Part shown: positions 45,421-55,482 of the stretch, one piece after another
Layout of the letters: each line of letters begins with the position of its first letter
Numbering within the stretch: the stretch's first letter is position 1
Assembly (NCBI RefSeq): GCF_031143425.1
Contig: NC_090447.1
Location: 28,858,238-28,922,237, forward strand
Length of the DNA: 64,000 bases
Direction of reading: 5' to 3'
Source: Pleurodeles waltl
Lineage: Eukaryota > Chordata > Amphibia > Caudata > Salamandridae
Translations under genes and position numbers: made by a program
Notes under the pieces: generated by a model
The model's input: the letters and a program-made list of their open reading frames with translations, nothing else
What the model was told of the DNA's origin: nothing
Database searches by the model: none

Positions 45421-46278
45421 TCATTCATCAATGAGCCATCACGTCAAAGCCTGCACCTGCCTTCCCTTTTATGTCCCTCAACTTTCCATCCATACAGACT
45501 CCATAGTGGTAGGGAGATGGCTGATATTATCCCTGTTTCACAGGTTTTACAGGTAGTCAAGATATTTGGATAGGTCATGTCACCCATGTGTGTTGAGGCA
45601 AGCTTCATCATAAATGACCTATCCACACCGTGGTAGGAATAGGACCACCACAGTGGACTCACGTGCATTTCTGGGGTTCTTAATAAAGTGGCACTGGATA
45701 AAAACAAGGACCCAGAGCTAAACATAGTTAAGTAATCCCCTAAAATTCTTCCTCTATTAATTGGGTAACTTAGATATGATTAAAGGAGGAGCATAGATAG
45801 TTAATGACAAACAGTGTATCATATGTCTTTTCATTTCTGTTTGTTTTTTATGTGTATAGCCAGCATGTTTCGGTCTTATCGTAGCCCCTGTGTGTCAAGT
45901 AGCCTTCTTCAGGGCTTTGCAGTTTGCTTCATTTTCTAAAGCACTCAGATCATGCTGTCAAATGAGGCAAATGCTCTCATACCTTAACTTTCTCTATGAT
46001 TTGAAACCTGCAAATGAATTGTTACAATCATTGCAAGGTATAGGTATACAAAGACAGCAACCCAAAGCACTTGTGGGTACTGCAAATTCAAAAACAAACT
46101 AAAAAAGGTGTTATTCATGCTGTGCTTGTTGGCAAACCACGCTGCAACTTGTTATACATTCAAGTGTTCATACATGTGTTACACTCACTCATGCATTCTG
46201 TCATCTGATTTAGTAGTCACACTCTATTGAGAACAGCATATGCTTTACCACAACAATGCAGTGACAACACATTTCTAT
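45421..46278. other. unassigned stretch with possible Penelope-type terminus
   Basis: Near 45866-45925, ATGTTTCGGTCTTATCGTAG and CCTTCTTCAGGGC resemble the TTTCGG...CTTCAGG motif that I associate with Penelope-like element ends. No coding remnant accompanies it. The rest is unassigned. Confidence 0.3.
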
Positions 46279-47760
46279 TTAACCCCTTCGCTGCCAGGCC
46301 TTTTTCTTCCTCAGGTGCCAGGCCTTTTTTTGGCTATTTGGAGCAGTTTGCGCTTAGGCCCTCATAACGTTTTGTCCACATAAGCTACCCACACCAAACT
46401 TGTGTCCTTTTTTCCCAACATCCTAGGGATTCTAAAGGTACCCAGAGTTTGTGGGTTCCCCTGAAGGAGACCAAGAAATTAGCCAAAATATAGCGACAAT
46501 TTCGTTTTTTTTTTTAAAAATGGGGAAAAAGGGCTGCAGAAGAAGGCTTGTGGTTTTCCCCCTGAAAATGACATCAGCAGAGGGTTTGTGGTGCTAAAAT
46601 CACCAGCTTCCCAGCTTTCAGGAACAGGCAGACTTGAATCAGAAAACAACAGTTTTCAACACAATCTTTGGACATTTATGTAGATTCTACAAGGTTTTCC
46701 AACAGGAAAGAACAGCTGAAATAAAACAATATTGAAATTGAGGTAAAAAAAACAGCAATTTTTCTCCACATTTAACTCTGTAACTTTTTCCTGCGATGTC
46801 AAATTTTTTAAAGCAATATACCGTTACGTCTGCTGGCCTCTTCTGGTTGCGGGAATATATAGGGCTTGTAGGTTCATCAAGAACCCTAGGTACCTAGAGC
46901 CAATAAATGAGCTGCACCTTGCAATGGGTTTTCATTCTATACCGGGTATACAGCAATTCATTTGCTGAAATATAAAGAGTGAAAAATAGGTATCAAGAAA
47001 ACCTTTGTCTTTCCAAAATGGGCACAAGATAAGGTGTTGAGAAGCAGTGGTTATATGCACATCTCTGAATTCCAGGGTGCCCATACTAGCATGTGAATTA
47101 CAGGGCATTTCTCAAATAGATGTCTTTTTTACACACTGTCTTATATTTAGAAGGAAAAAATGTAAAGAAAGACAAGGGGCAATAACACTTGTTCTGCTAT
47201 TCTGTGTTCCCCCAAGTCTCCCGATAAAAATGGTACCTCACTTGCATGGGTAGGCCTAATGCTCGCAACAGAAAACGCAAAATGGACACATCACATTTTA
47301 ACATTGAAATCTGACGTGTTTTTTGCAAAGTCCCTAGCTGTAGATTTTGGCCTCTAGCTCAGCCGGCACATAGGGAAACCTACCAAACCTCTGCATTTTT
47401 TTTAAACTATACACCTAGGGGAATCCAGGATGGGGTGACTTGTGGGGCTCTCACCAGGTTCTGTTACCCAGAATCCTTTGCAGACCTCAAAATCTGGCCA
47501 AAAAAACACTTTTTCCTCACATTTTGGTGACAGAAAGTCCTGGAATCTGAAAGGAGCCACAAATTTCCTTCCACCAAGCGATTCCCCAAGTCTCCCGATA
47601 AAAATGGTACTTCACTTGTGTGGGTAGGCCTAGCATCCGTGACAGGGAATGCCCCAAAACACAACGTGGACACGTCACATTTTCCCAGTGAAAACAGAGC
47701 TGTTTGTTGCAAAGTGCCAAGCTGTGGATTTTGGCCTCTAGCTCAGCCGGCACCTAGGGA

Positions 47761-47776
47761 AACCTACCAAACCTGT
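47761..47776. repeat. Penelope target-site duplication, left
   Basis: AACCTACCAAACCTGT is repeated exactly at 53029-53044. The satellite unit has this sequence once, followed by GCATTTTT as seen at 53045. Confidence 0.88.
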
Positions 47777-47848
47777 AACAGAAAACAGTGGCTGTGTACA
47801 AAGTTCGCACCTCCTATACATAAGTATATTGTAATCAAACCAACACAG
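47777..47848 (-). repeat. Penelope direct terminal repeat, 3' side
   Basis: The 72-bp repeat begins AACAGAAAACAGTGGCTGTG and differs from the copy at 52935-53006 only at 47819-47820 (CTATACATAA against CTATAAATAA). Confidence 0.88.
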
Positions 47849-49216
47849 GCAGTACATTAGTGACAAGTAACACAATGGGGTTCCAACTGGTAAGCATCCA
47901 GCCACCAAGAATGCAGATGGTATCATTTGAAATTCAAATGATACTTGAAAGTTCATAGGTATATACCAGGGCCCACCATATACATACAATTCTTCCTGTT
48001 GTATCAGTAAGGATTCCAATTCAAAACTGATGTGTAGTGGTGTTTTTTATCATCCAATTGTTCCATATGGTGATATCCATCATACATCCAGAGAAACAAC
48101 AGCCAACATGTTTTTTCATCAGCATGACTCCCTCAAGGCAGTAAGGTATGTTTACAAGAATGAATTATATTACTCTATACGTATATACACATCTAAATGT
48201 ATAGTACTAACACAGAAAAAGAGGAAAAAGTCAAGTAAAAAAAAGAAAAAATATGAAACAAGTGATGCTAAGAAAAAGAGAACAAAATATCATCATCAAT
48301 AGTGCATACCCAGGATTGACCATAAGTATTGTGCCCTTTATTTATGTATAAGAGCAAGTAGTATTACGAAATGTAGAAGTTGAAAATCGGTAAAAGTGCC
48401 CATGGTTAGTACTACACGATGAAATGATAATACAATGAAGTGCTGACAAGGAATAACCTCAAAGTAGTAGTGAGATTACCCCCCCAAAAAGCCCATGTGC
48501 GTGAGGCGAGATAAAAATGAAATAAGGACGACCTACCAAAAGGAAAATAAATTTCCAAGTATCAAATGTTTCGAAGATGCAAATTCATTAGCACCAAAAC
48601 GTCCTAACGGTGCAATGTCTTGAGATCATTTGGTGGAAGCCGGTAAATTAAACAAAAGAACAACCATGAAAAGCCTACAAGAGAAGTAAAGACAAACCAT
48701 GGAAAAAAGGTGTAGAAAGCAAAACACCAACCAATAATCAAACAACTTGTCCATACAAGACCAAAATATCCAAAAAATAAGAAGGTCGTTGTTCCCTAAC
48801 ACAAATAGTACCAAAAACGGGCAGTAAATATTTCCCAGAAAATATACGTTTTACAACATCCAGCTATTAAAAGTAGTATGCTTCTAGAGAAATAAAAATA
48901 TCCAAGTTTGGAACTCATAAGCCATTAGAGCGGCAAGTCACAGGCGACGACCGCTAGTGTAGTGAACTGACCATCAATAATTATGAAGTGTCCTGGGTAT
49001 ACGTATATCTAGAGAGGCCAATATAGCTCTATATCAAAGAATCATTGCAAAGTAGGCGGTGGTAATCATTTATAGGATGTGAAGTCTGTTCCGAAGTTCA
49101 ACATGGATACTTATACACAAAAATTGTAAGCGTGAGAAAGCACCACGTCCCTCTAAAAACATAGCATACTTACGGCATTATTCAGTCAGACCATGAAGCG
49201 TTACCTACTTTACCAA

Positions 49217-49740
49217 TCAAACTATTCCAAGTAAAAAAAAAAAAAAATTGTAAACTATGCGATGCCTGTAATAATGAGAACATCCCCGATACCAAAGTTA
49301 CCTGTCAGAGCATGATTATTTGTTCAAACGCCAAGTATCAGTAGCGCGGGATGCCGCAATGATCCTTTTTAAAGACACACTTGTCATAATTGTAGAAAGC
49401 AGACTGCCTACGGTCAAAGAAACAGACGTAGGAGGGTAGCACCTAATTTCATTACATTTTGTAAAACTACAAAACAACAGTCAAACTATTCCAAGTAAGA
49501 AGATCGTTTGTAGACTACGCTATGCCAGTGCTAATTTGAACATATCAAAGATACCTGTCAGAGCATGAGTATTTATTCAGATGCCAAGTATCCGTAGCGC
49601 GAGATGCCGCAATATTCCTTTTTTTAAAAAGCACACTTGTCATAGTCATAGGAAGCGGACTTCCCGCGGTCAAAGAAGCAGATGTAGGAGGGTAACCCTA
49701 GTCTCATTACGTTCGGTAAAACTACAAAACAAATCATAAT
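49217..49740. repeat. two-copy tandem repeat in Penelope 3' region
   Basis: TCAAACTATTCCAAGTAA begins near 49217 and again near 49482. The two units (about 265 bp) share ACCTGTCAGAGCATGA, ATGCCAAGTAT-like text, GATGCCGCAAT and GTAGGAGGGTA in order. The first contains an A run. The rest of 47849-50330 is AT-rich without an open frame of note. Confidence 0.75.
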
Positions 49741-50334
49741 GAGCATAGAGAAAGGACTGGAAACGACTAGCATGTCAATGCTGAATTGTAAACAGTTAAA
49801 CCAAGTCCTGAAAATTACAAAACAAATAACAATAGTAAAGAATATATCAATAAGTGAAAGCCCAAACGATTGTACGCGAGATGTAGAAAAAGACAGTGGA
49901 ATCACAGTGTAGTAAGTGAATAGTAAAGCGCAAACAGAGGCAGATAGATGAAAACTCTGCACACAAAAATATCACAATTTATTGATCAACAATGAAAATA
50001 AATATTTGCATTGTCCAAATTTAGAGAGAGATATATAGGAGGGATGCATTATGGAGCATATGATACTTAAATATTCTCAGTATCCTTAGATGACATCTAA
50101 TGGTACATATATTGTATTAGATATACGGTTTTGTATACCATACATGAGCATTACAAAAAAACATGAAGATCCTTCTCTGTGTTCAGCCCTTTTTCTACTG
50201 CTCTGAATTTAAGGATCCATTTGCTTTCCAAGCCTCACTATCAAAGTACTATTACCACATCGTGGGCATACGCCCAATGTATCAATACCATGTATAGAGA
50301 TACCCAGAACTTCTCTTGCTCCATGTACGAAATT

Positions 50335-50739
50335 TTAATCTGTTGCCAAAGGAAAGTCTGGATTATTGTTCTTAATAGCCCTAATGTGTTCCTGGATTCT
50401 TTCCTTAAAGGACCGAATAGTGCTGCCAACATAAATGAGTTGGCAAGGGCATATTATGCAATATACAATGTTTGTAGTACTACAGTTCATGAATTTGGAA
50501 ATTTCATATGATGTTTTAGTATTATATTGGAAGGTCAATATTTTATCCAGCACATATCCACAGATATTACAGTGTCCACACTTATGGAAACCCACTGGAG
50601 GATTACCCAGCCATGTTTTGTTAGTCGTCGCTGGCAAAAAACTATGGCATAGACGGTCACGTAATGTCCTTCCTCTACTGTATATCACTGTAGGTCTATC
50701 AGTAATACCTTTTTTCAATGTATTATCTGCTGATAACAA
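50335..50739 (-). pseudogene. Penelope GIY-YIG endonuclease
   Basis: In this 134-codon frame residues 54-60 are CGHCNIC and C86 follows, a likely zinc-binding group. The nuclease core runs from IVYCIICPC (91-99) through LIYVGSTIRSFKERIQEH (101-118), giving the GIY-like Tyr, the YVG strand, Arg109 and the RIQEH Glu. This domain nicks target DNA for Penelope insertion. It follows the reverse transcriptase after a short frame gap (50740-50860). The core residues look intact here. The C-terminal L-N-S-x-x-P-x-G-L-N-like end lies downstream in another frame near 50210-50160. Confidence 0.82.
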
Positions 50740-50859
50740 TGACTAATTATGTTGAATACATTTGTGGATTTGAGAGCTTAAAGTGCTATGTGGAAAAATA
50801 GGAGACAGATTATTGCGTGATGTACGTGGACATTTTGTCCTGGCAGTAAGCAGTGTGTG

Positions 50860-51853
50860 TCATTCGATCTTGTGAATTCTCTTACTTGTGTTGTTCAACA
50901 GGGTTTTAGTGTAGCCACGTGACAATAGCAGACATTTCAAGCCTTGAAATTCCTCCAAAAAAGTGTCATCTTGGCTACAATTATGTCTAACTCTAACAGC
51001 CTCCCCATAGGGGATAGCCTCAATCTGTGATTTGGGATGTGAACTTGTGGCATGGAAAATAAAGTTAAATGCAGTTGGTTTTCTGAAAAGCTTGGAGCAT
51101 ATCTTGTCATGTTCAATATACAGGGTGACGTCTAGAAAATCAACACTGCTGCTGTGTGAGACCGTAAAGTTAATGTTAAAATTATTACTGTTGAGATGTT
51201 GTATAAATAAGGCCAAGGAGTTTACATCACCCGACCAAAACATTAATATGTTGTCTATATATCTATTCCAATACAGCACATGCTGCATCAGTTCTGGGGG
51301 ACAATCCTGCCAAAAGTGTTGCTTTTTAAAAAAAAACATGGATAAATTGGGAAAGGATGGTGAAAATGAAGCTCCCATAGCCACTCCTTGTACATGACGG
51401 TACGATGAACCGTTATGTATGAAAACATTGCTATCCAGAACTGTCTGTATAAGATCCACCATCATGTTGGAATGTTCTAACAAGGTGTGGCTATGGGAGC
51501 TACATTTTCACTATCCTTTGCCAATTAATCCATGTTTCTTTTTTTTAAAGCAACACTTTAGGCAGGATTGGCCTAAAAAAATATTGAATGGCCATCATAC
51601 CTTGTGCTCTGGGGATGCTAGTGTATCGTGAGGCAACATCCAAAGTGACCAACAGATGACCTGTGGTCCATCCAAAGTCACTGATTTTACATAATAAATC
51701 CTTTGTGTTCCTGATATATGACGGTAAATTGCACACAAAAGGCTGCAGAAAGATATCAATACATTCAGATACTCTTTCTGTGGGTGACCCTACACCCGAG
51801 ATTATAGGCCTACCTGCTGGAAAAGTACCAGTCTGATGTATTTTAGGAAGCAT
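50860..51853 (-). pseudogene. Penelope reverse transcriptase, broken by inverted duplication
   Basis: Frame 51853-51545 has LPKIHQTGTFPAGRPIISGV, SYIRNTKDLL and LVTLDVASRYTSIP (first catalytic Asp). Frame 51483-50860 (207 codons) has SSYRHVQGVAMGASFSPSFP and the catalytic site NRYIDNILMFWSG (residues 73-85), where the second Asp of Y-x-D-D is Asn. FLDVTLYI, KLFRKPTAFN and SSHPKSQIEAIP follow. Between the two frames, DNA that should encode the palm is replaced by an inverted copy of 51296-51391. The enzyme is inactive in this copy. Confidence 0.82.
51296..51575. repeat. inverted duplication inside Penelope reverse transcriptase
   Basis: Plus-strand 51296-51391 (CAATCCTGCCAAAAGTGTTG onward) and the reverse complement of 51478-51575 (CCAATCCTGCCTAAAGTGTT onward) agree over about 95 bp with scattered mismatches. 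They are separated by about 85 bp, so the region can fold into a long hairpin. Confidence 0.8.
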
Positions 51854-52779
51854 ATAGATGCCTGGGCATCTGGGAGTAGGATTGTATAAGTAATGATATT
51901 CAATATCTGTAAGTAGACAGTCGTCTCTCCAGTGGCATAGTTTGGTTTTACTATTGGTTTTACTTTTTCTCTTCCCTCTTCTGGTTCTCTTGTGTGTGTC
52001 TGACGTTCTGGGCGAGATGTCTTTTGACTCTTGCAGTATCTTTCTAACTCTATTAAAAAAGGTGGTTTGTTGCTAGCTAAGTTTGTTGGCGGCCGGCTAG
52101 AACTACTTGAATCGTCATTTGTTCTGCTTGATATACTGGAAACCTCACTGTCACTGGTAGAGGCAAAGGATGTCAATTCATCATGTAATATCAGGCTCGT
52201 ATTAGCCTGTTTATCGACCTTGATGTTGTCAAATTTCCGTGCATAAGTAAGCACCCTACCACTCCTATAATCATTGGCATCTCTTTTTAATTTTCTTCGT
52301 TTTTTATCCTTAATATACTGTTTATATTTCTGAAGGACATCTCTAAGTATCACGTCATTGTTTTTGATTGCCTCAGTTAGATCAGTTTCTTGAATTTCTT
52401 TTTCCAAGTATTGTATGTCCTTTAATAGTTTGTCTCTTTTATTGATGGCATCCCTAATGAGAATGTCCATCATTCCATATGAGGACGTGACAAGTAATTG
52501 CTCCCATTCCGTAAGTAGTTCAGGGCTAAGATCTTCAAATGAGGGAAAAAGAATAACCCTTAATCCTCTTGGTATCTGTTTGTTGTCTATATATTTCTGT
52601 AAGATAGTATAGTCCCACCACCTAGATAGCTCGTGTTTTTTTAAGCGTTCTAGTCTCACAAATTTCATTCTCAATGCTTCTTTGCGAGGAATTATAGTGT
52701 TAGTCAACGTACTCTCCTGCATATTTGTGCTAAAGAGTTCCTGTTGTATTGTGCCTCTGTTATCATCGAATGTATTCAT
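51802..52779 (-). pseudogene. Penelope N-terminal region
   Basis: This 325-codon minus-strand frame starts MNTFDDNRGTIQQELFSTN. It is charged, with a coiled-coil-like stretch around residues 120-165 (DKLLKDIQYLEKEIQETDL), a Lys/Arg-rich stretch near residues 172-180 and a Ser-rich segment near residues 205-235 (DDSSSSSRPP). This is the usual long, poorly conserved N-terminal part of Penelope proteins, followed by reverse transcriptase in another frame. Its last 20 or so residues (near DAQASICFLKYIRL) are off frame: the adjacent frame has LPKIHQTGTFPAGRPIISG, so the true protein shifts near 51850. The length of this open stretch suggests only modest age. Confidence 0.75.
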
Positions 52780-52811
52780 TTTTATAGTTTGTATAGTACC
52801 AAAATCATATA

Positions 52812-52879
52812 GGGCCAGATGTACGAAAGGATTTTACCCATTCTGTGTCTATGGGAAAAAGCTTTCATACATATGGCCC
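52812..52879. mobile_element. 68-bp hairpin MITE
   Basis: The ends GGGCCAGATGTACGAAAG and CTTTCATACATATGGCCC pair over 18 bp with two mismatches, leaving a 32-bp middle that is itself partly palindromic (TTTTACCCAT...ATGGGAAAAA). It resembles the Harbinger-type termini elsewhere in the window. It lies in the Penelope 5' region just upstream of the first codon at 52779. A target duplication is not clear. Confidence 0.65.
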
Positions 52880-52934
52880 ACAGTGTTAATCAATCTTAAT
52901 ACAAGGAGTGCTGAACCACACAATATGGATACGC

Positions 52935-53006
52935 AACAGAAAACAGTGGCTGTGTACAAAGTTCGCACCTCCTATAAATAAGTATATTGTAATCAAACCA
53001 ACACAG
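52935..53006 (-). repeat. Penelope direct terminal repeat, 5' side
   Basis: This is the second copy of the 72-bp repeat. About 22 further bases (to 53028) separate it from the target duplication. Confidence 0.88.
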
Positions 53007-53044
53007 AGGGTACTTTACCGATTTTATGAACCTACCAAACCTGT

Positions 53045-54228
53045 GCATTTTTAAAAACTAGGCACCTAGGGGAATCCAGGATGGGGTGACTTGAGGGGCT
53101 CTCCCCAGCTTTTGCTACCCAGAATCCTTTGCAAACCTCACAATCTGGCCAAAAAACACTTTTTCCTTACATTTCGGTGACAGAAAGTTCTGGCATCTGA
53201 GAAGAGCCACAAATGTCCTTCCACCCAGCGTTCCCCCAAGTCTCCTGATAAAAATGGTAAGTCACTTGTGCGGGTAGGCCTAGTCCCTGCAAAAGGAAAT
53301 GCCCCAAAACACTATCTGGACACATCAAAATTATCAAATACAAAACTACCTGTTTTTGGTCGGGGGCACCTGCGTTTTTGGTCCTGGGCTCAGCAGCTGT
53401 ACAGAGAAACTTACCAAACCCAAACATTTCTGAAAACTAGACATCCGAGGGAGTCCAGGGAAGTGTGACTTGCCTGCATCCCCCAGTGTTTTCTTACCCC
53501 AGAATCCTCAGCAAAGCTCAGATTTAGCTAAACAAATCACATTTTTCCCACATTTCTATGTGGGATCACCCCACCGGGACAAATGTCCTACCACCCAATG
53601 TTCCCCTCAGTCTCCCAGTAAAAATGATACCTCACTTGTGCCTGTGACAGGGAAGAGCCAAAATTGAGGGGGAACCAAAGCGGGTCCAAAAGGGCAGTTG
53701 GAAAAAAAACATTTTTAGACTGACATGTGGGGCAGAATTGTTACTGGTATAGATGAGACAATGCTGGATGGTAGGAATTTTGTGGATTCCTGCAGATTCC
53801 AGAAGGTTCCATCACAAAAATGTGGGGGAAATGTATGATTTCCAGCAAAGTTTGAGTGCTAAGTGGGTAAGAAAATGGTTTGGGGTGCATGTGAAGCACA
53901 CTACCCAGGACTCACCCGGATGTTTAGTTTTCAGATGTGTCTAGGTCTTGTGGATTTTTCTACATGGCAGCATCTCAAAGTCCAAAAAGTGCAGCACTCA
54001 CCATTCCAAGTGGGACGATTTTGAGAGTTAGCCACGCTCTCATGGCCCAAATGTAAAACCAAACCTCAAAATAATCAAATGTCTTCTTGCTTGCCATGGG
54101 ATAAGATGTTTTAGTGTGCAGGGGGAGAGCTGAAAGACTGTTACCCCATTCAGTTGGGGGTGGGGCATAACCAAGCCCATACTGGTTGGTAGCTACCACC
54201 CCACTATTTTTTTCTTTTTTTTAATTCC
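53045..54228 (+). repeat. continuation of piggyBac-like satellite element
   Basis: After the Penelope insertion the satellite unit resumes with GCATTTTTAAAAACTAGGCA. Two further units are seen, then unique-looking text to about 54228 (TTTAATTCCCTGGCATCTAG). No coding sequence is supported. Confidence 0.7.
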
Positions 54229-54968
54229 CTGGCATCTAGTAGACTTTTTGCCGCCCCCTTCTGGGGTGTGGATCAGGGCAATTGCCCTATATTCCCACTG
54301 GTGGGCAGAACAACTTTGGCCCCATTGATTATTTTGGAAAAAAAAATCTTCCCTGGTCTCTGGTGGGCTTTTTGCCCCCCTTGGGTCTTCCACAAATAGG
54401 CCGATCTGCCCCCGAGGGGGGCAGATATGGCCAACAGTAATGTGCCCCATGGGGAGCAACCCTTGCCGAAGGGGCTGCCACCACAAACAAAACACACACA
54501 TACACACACACCAATCCCTGGTGCCTAAGTGGTTTCTGCCCCCCCAGGGCAGATCGGCCTAATAAAATTGATGGGGGGCAGAAATTACCTAAAAATAATT
54601 TGGCCCCCTGGGGAGCGGCCCTTGCCCAAGGGGCCGCTCCCCTCATGTCAGAAACAACAACAAAAAATTCCCTGGTGTCTAGTGGTTTCTGCCCCACTTG
54701 GGGGAAGATTGGCCTAATAAAAATAGACTGATCTGCCCAAAGGAGGGCAGAAATGAATACATTTTGCCCCCGGGAGCAACCCTTGCCTAAGGGGTCGCTC
54801 CCCACATATAAAAAATAAAAATTAACAACAAAATATATATCCCTGGTGTCTAGGGGGTTTCTGCCCCCCAGGGGGCAGATCAGCCTAATTATATTAGGCC
54901 GATCTGCCCCCAGGGGGGGCAGAAATGGCGTCAAAATAATTTGGCCCCCTGGGGAGCGGCCCTTGCCC
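54229..54968. repeat. GC-rich palindromic tandem units
   Basis: Units of about 130-190 bp recur, each starting near CCCTGGTGTCTAG (54229 variant, 54516, 54669, 54841) and containing TTTCTGCCCCCC, GGGCAGAT, AATTTGGCCCCCTGGGGAGC and CCTTGCC. Each unit is internally palindromic; for instance GCAGATCAGCCTAAT near 54885 pairs with ATTAGGCCGATCTGC near 54893-54908. The array ends abruptly at about 54968. Confidence 0.75.
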
Positions 54969-55482
54969 AGTGCCACAGCAGCAGACGTAACCACCTCGTC
55001 CCGGGCACCTGAGCGATTAAGACTGTTAGAAATTGGGTCTCTAGTTGGCAGCGGTATGCATCTTGGCCAAGTAGGGACCATAATCCTAGTCAGGGCAAGT
55101 CAATTACACAACCTAAATTAACCTGTGCCCACCCTCTGGTACCTTGGCATGGAGCTGGCAGGCTTAACTTAGAAGGCAATGTGTAAAGTATTTTGGAATA
55201 CCACCAAAAGATTCCAGGTGGTATTAGGAAAACAAACAATATTTACCTAATGAAAATAAGACCCAAACAACAAACATCCAATCAAGATATTTCACTTTTC
55301 AAATTAATCAAAAGGAGTGCTTTGCAATCTCAGCGTTTGGTATAATAACGTTAATCTTGTGGCTCTAGGAGCCAGGATGCTTCTCTCACAATAATTAGGG
55401 CTCCGACTGGGGGGGAGTGTGAGCAATCCGCTGATGATGCAAGCAATATGGGGAATCCTGGGGGCATCTGACAAGTACATTC
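54969..55482 (+). repeat. TGTTAG-starting interspersed repeat, truncated
   Basis: TGTTAGAAATTGGGTCTCTA at 55024 followed by GTTGGCAG, GGCTTAACTTAGAAGGCAAT and GTAAAGTATTT is an order I recall from abundant newt repeats with LTR-like TG starts. The right end was not found before the next element at 55483. The first 55 bases are unassigned. Confidence 0.4.

Larger units (their letters stand above)
47777..53028 (-). mobile_element. Penelope-like retroelement with 72-bp flanking repeats
   Basis: The 5,252-bp insertion reads on the minus strand: N-terminal region, reverse transcriptase, then a GIY-YIG endonuclease, the Penelope arrangement. It is bounded by direct repeats at 47777-47848 and 52935-53006 (72 bp, one mismatch), comparable to Penelope pseudo-LTRs, and lies between 16-bp target duplications. 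Region 47849-50330 is the long non-coding 3' side. The flanks are nearly intact while the coding region has several frame breaks. Confidence 0.85.
47216..53984 (+). repeat. about 375-bp tandem array, interrupted by Penelope element
   Basis: The landmark GTCTCCCGATAAAAATGGTA (with variants) starts at 47216, 47590, 53240 and 53610. The spacings are 374 bp, 5,650 bp and 370 bp. Subtracting the Penelope insertion and one duplication (5,268 bp) leaves 382 bp, so four consecutive units are present. Each also carries AAACCTACCAAACCTGTGCA and CAGAATCCTTTGCA blocks. Confidence 0.85.
46279..54968 (+). mobile_element. piggyBac-like element with tandem satellite interior, split and truncated
   Basis: TTAA at 46279-46282 is followed by CCCCTTCGCTGCCAGGCC, a piggyBac-type opening (TTAA target, C-rich TIR). 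The sequence order from here is one I recall as very common in Pleurodeles-type genomes. The interior includes a tandem array of roughly 375-bp units, and then GC-rich palindromic units. A Penelope element splits it at 47777-53028. The matching right end (GGCAGCGAAGGGG-TTAA) is absent, so the element is truncated near 54968. No transposase was seen. Confidence 0.55.
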
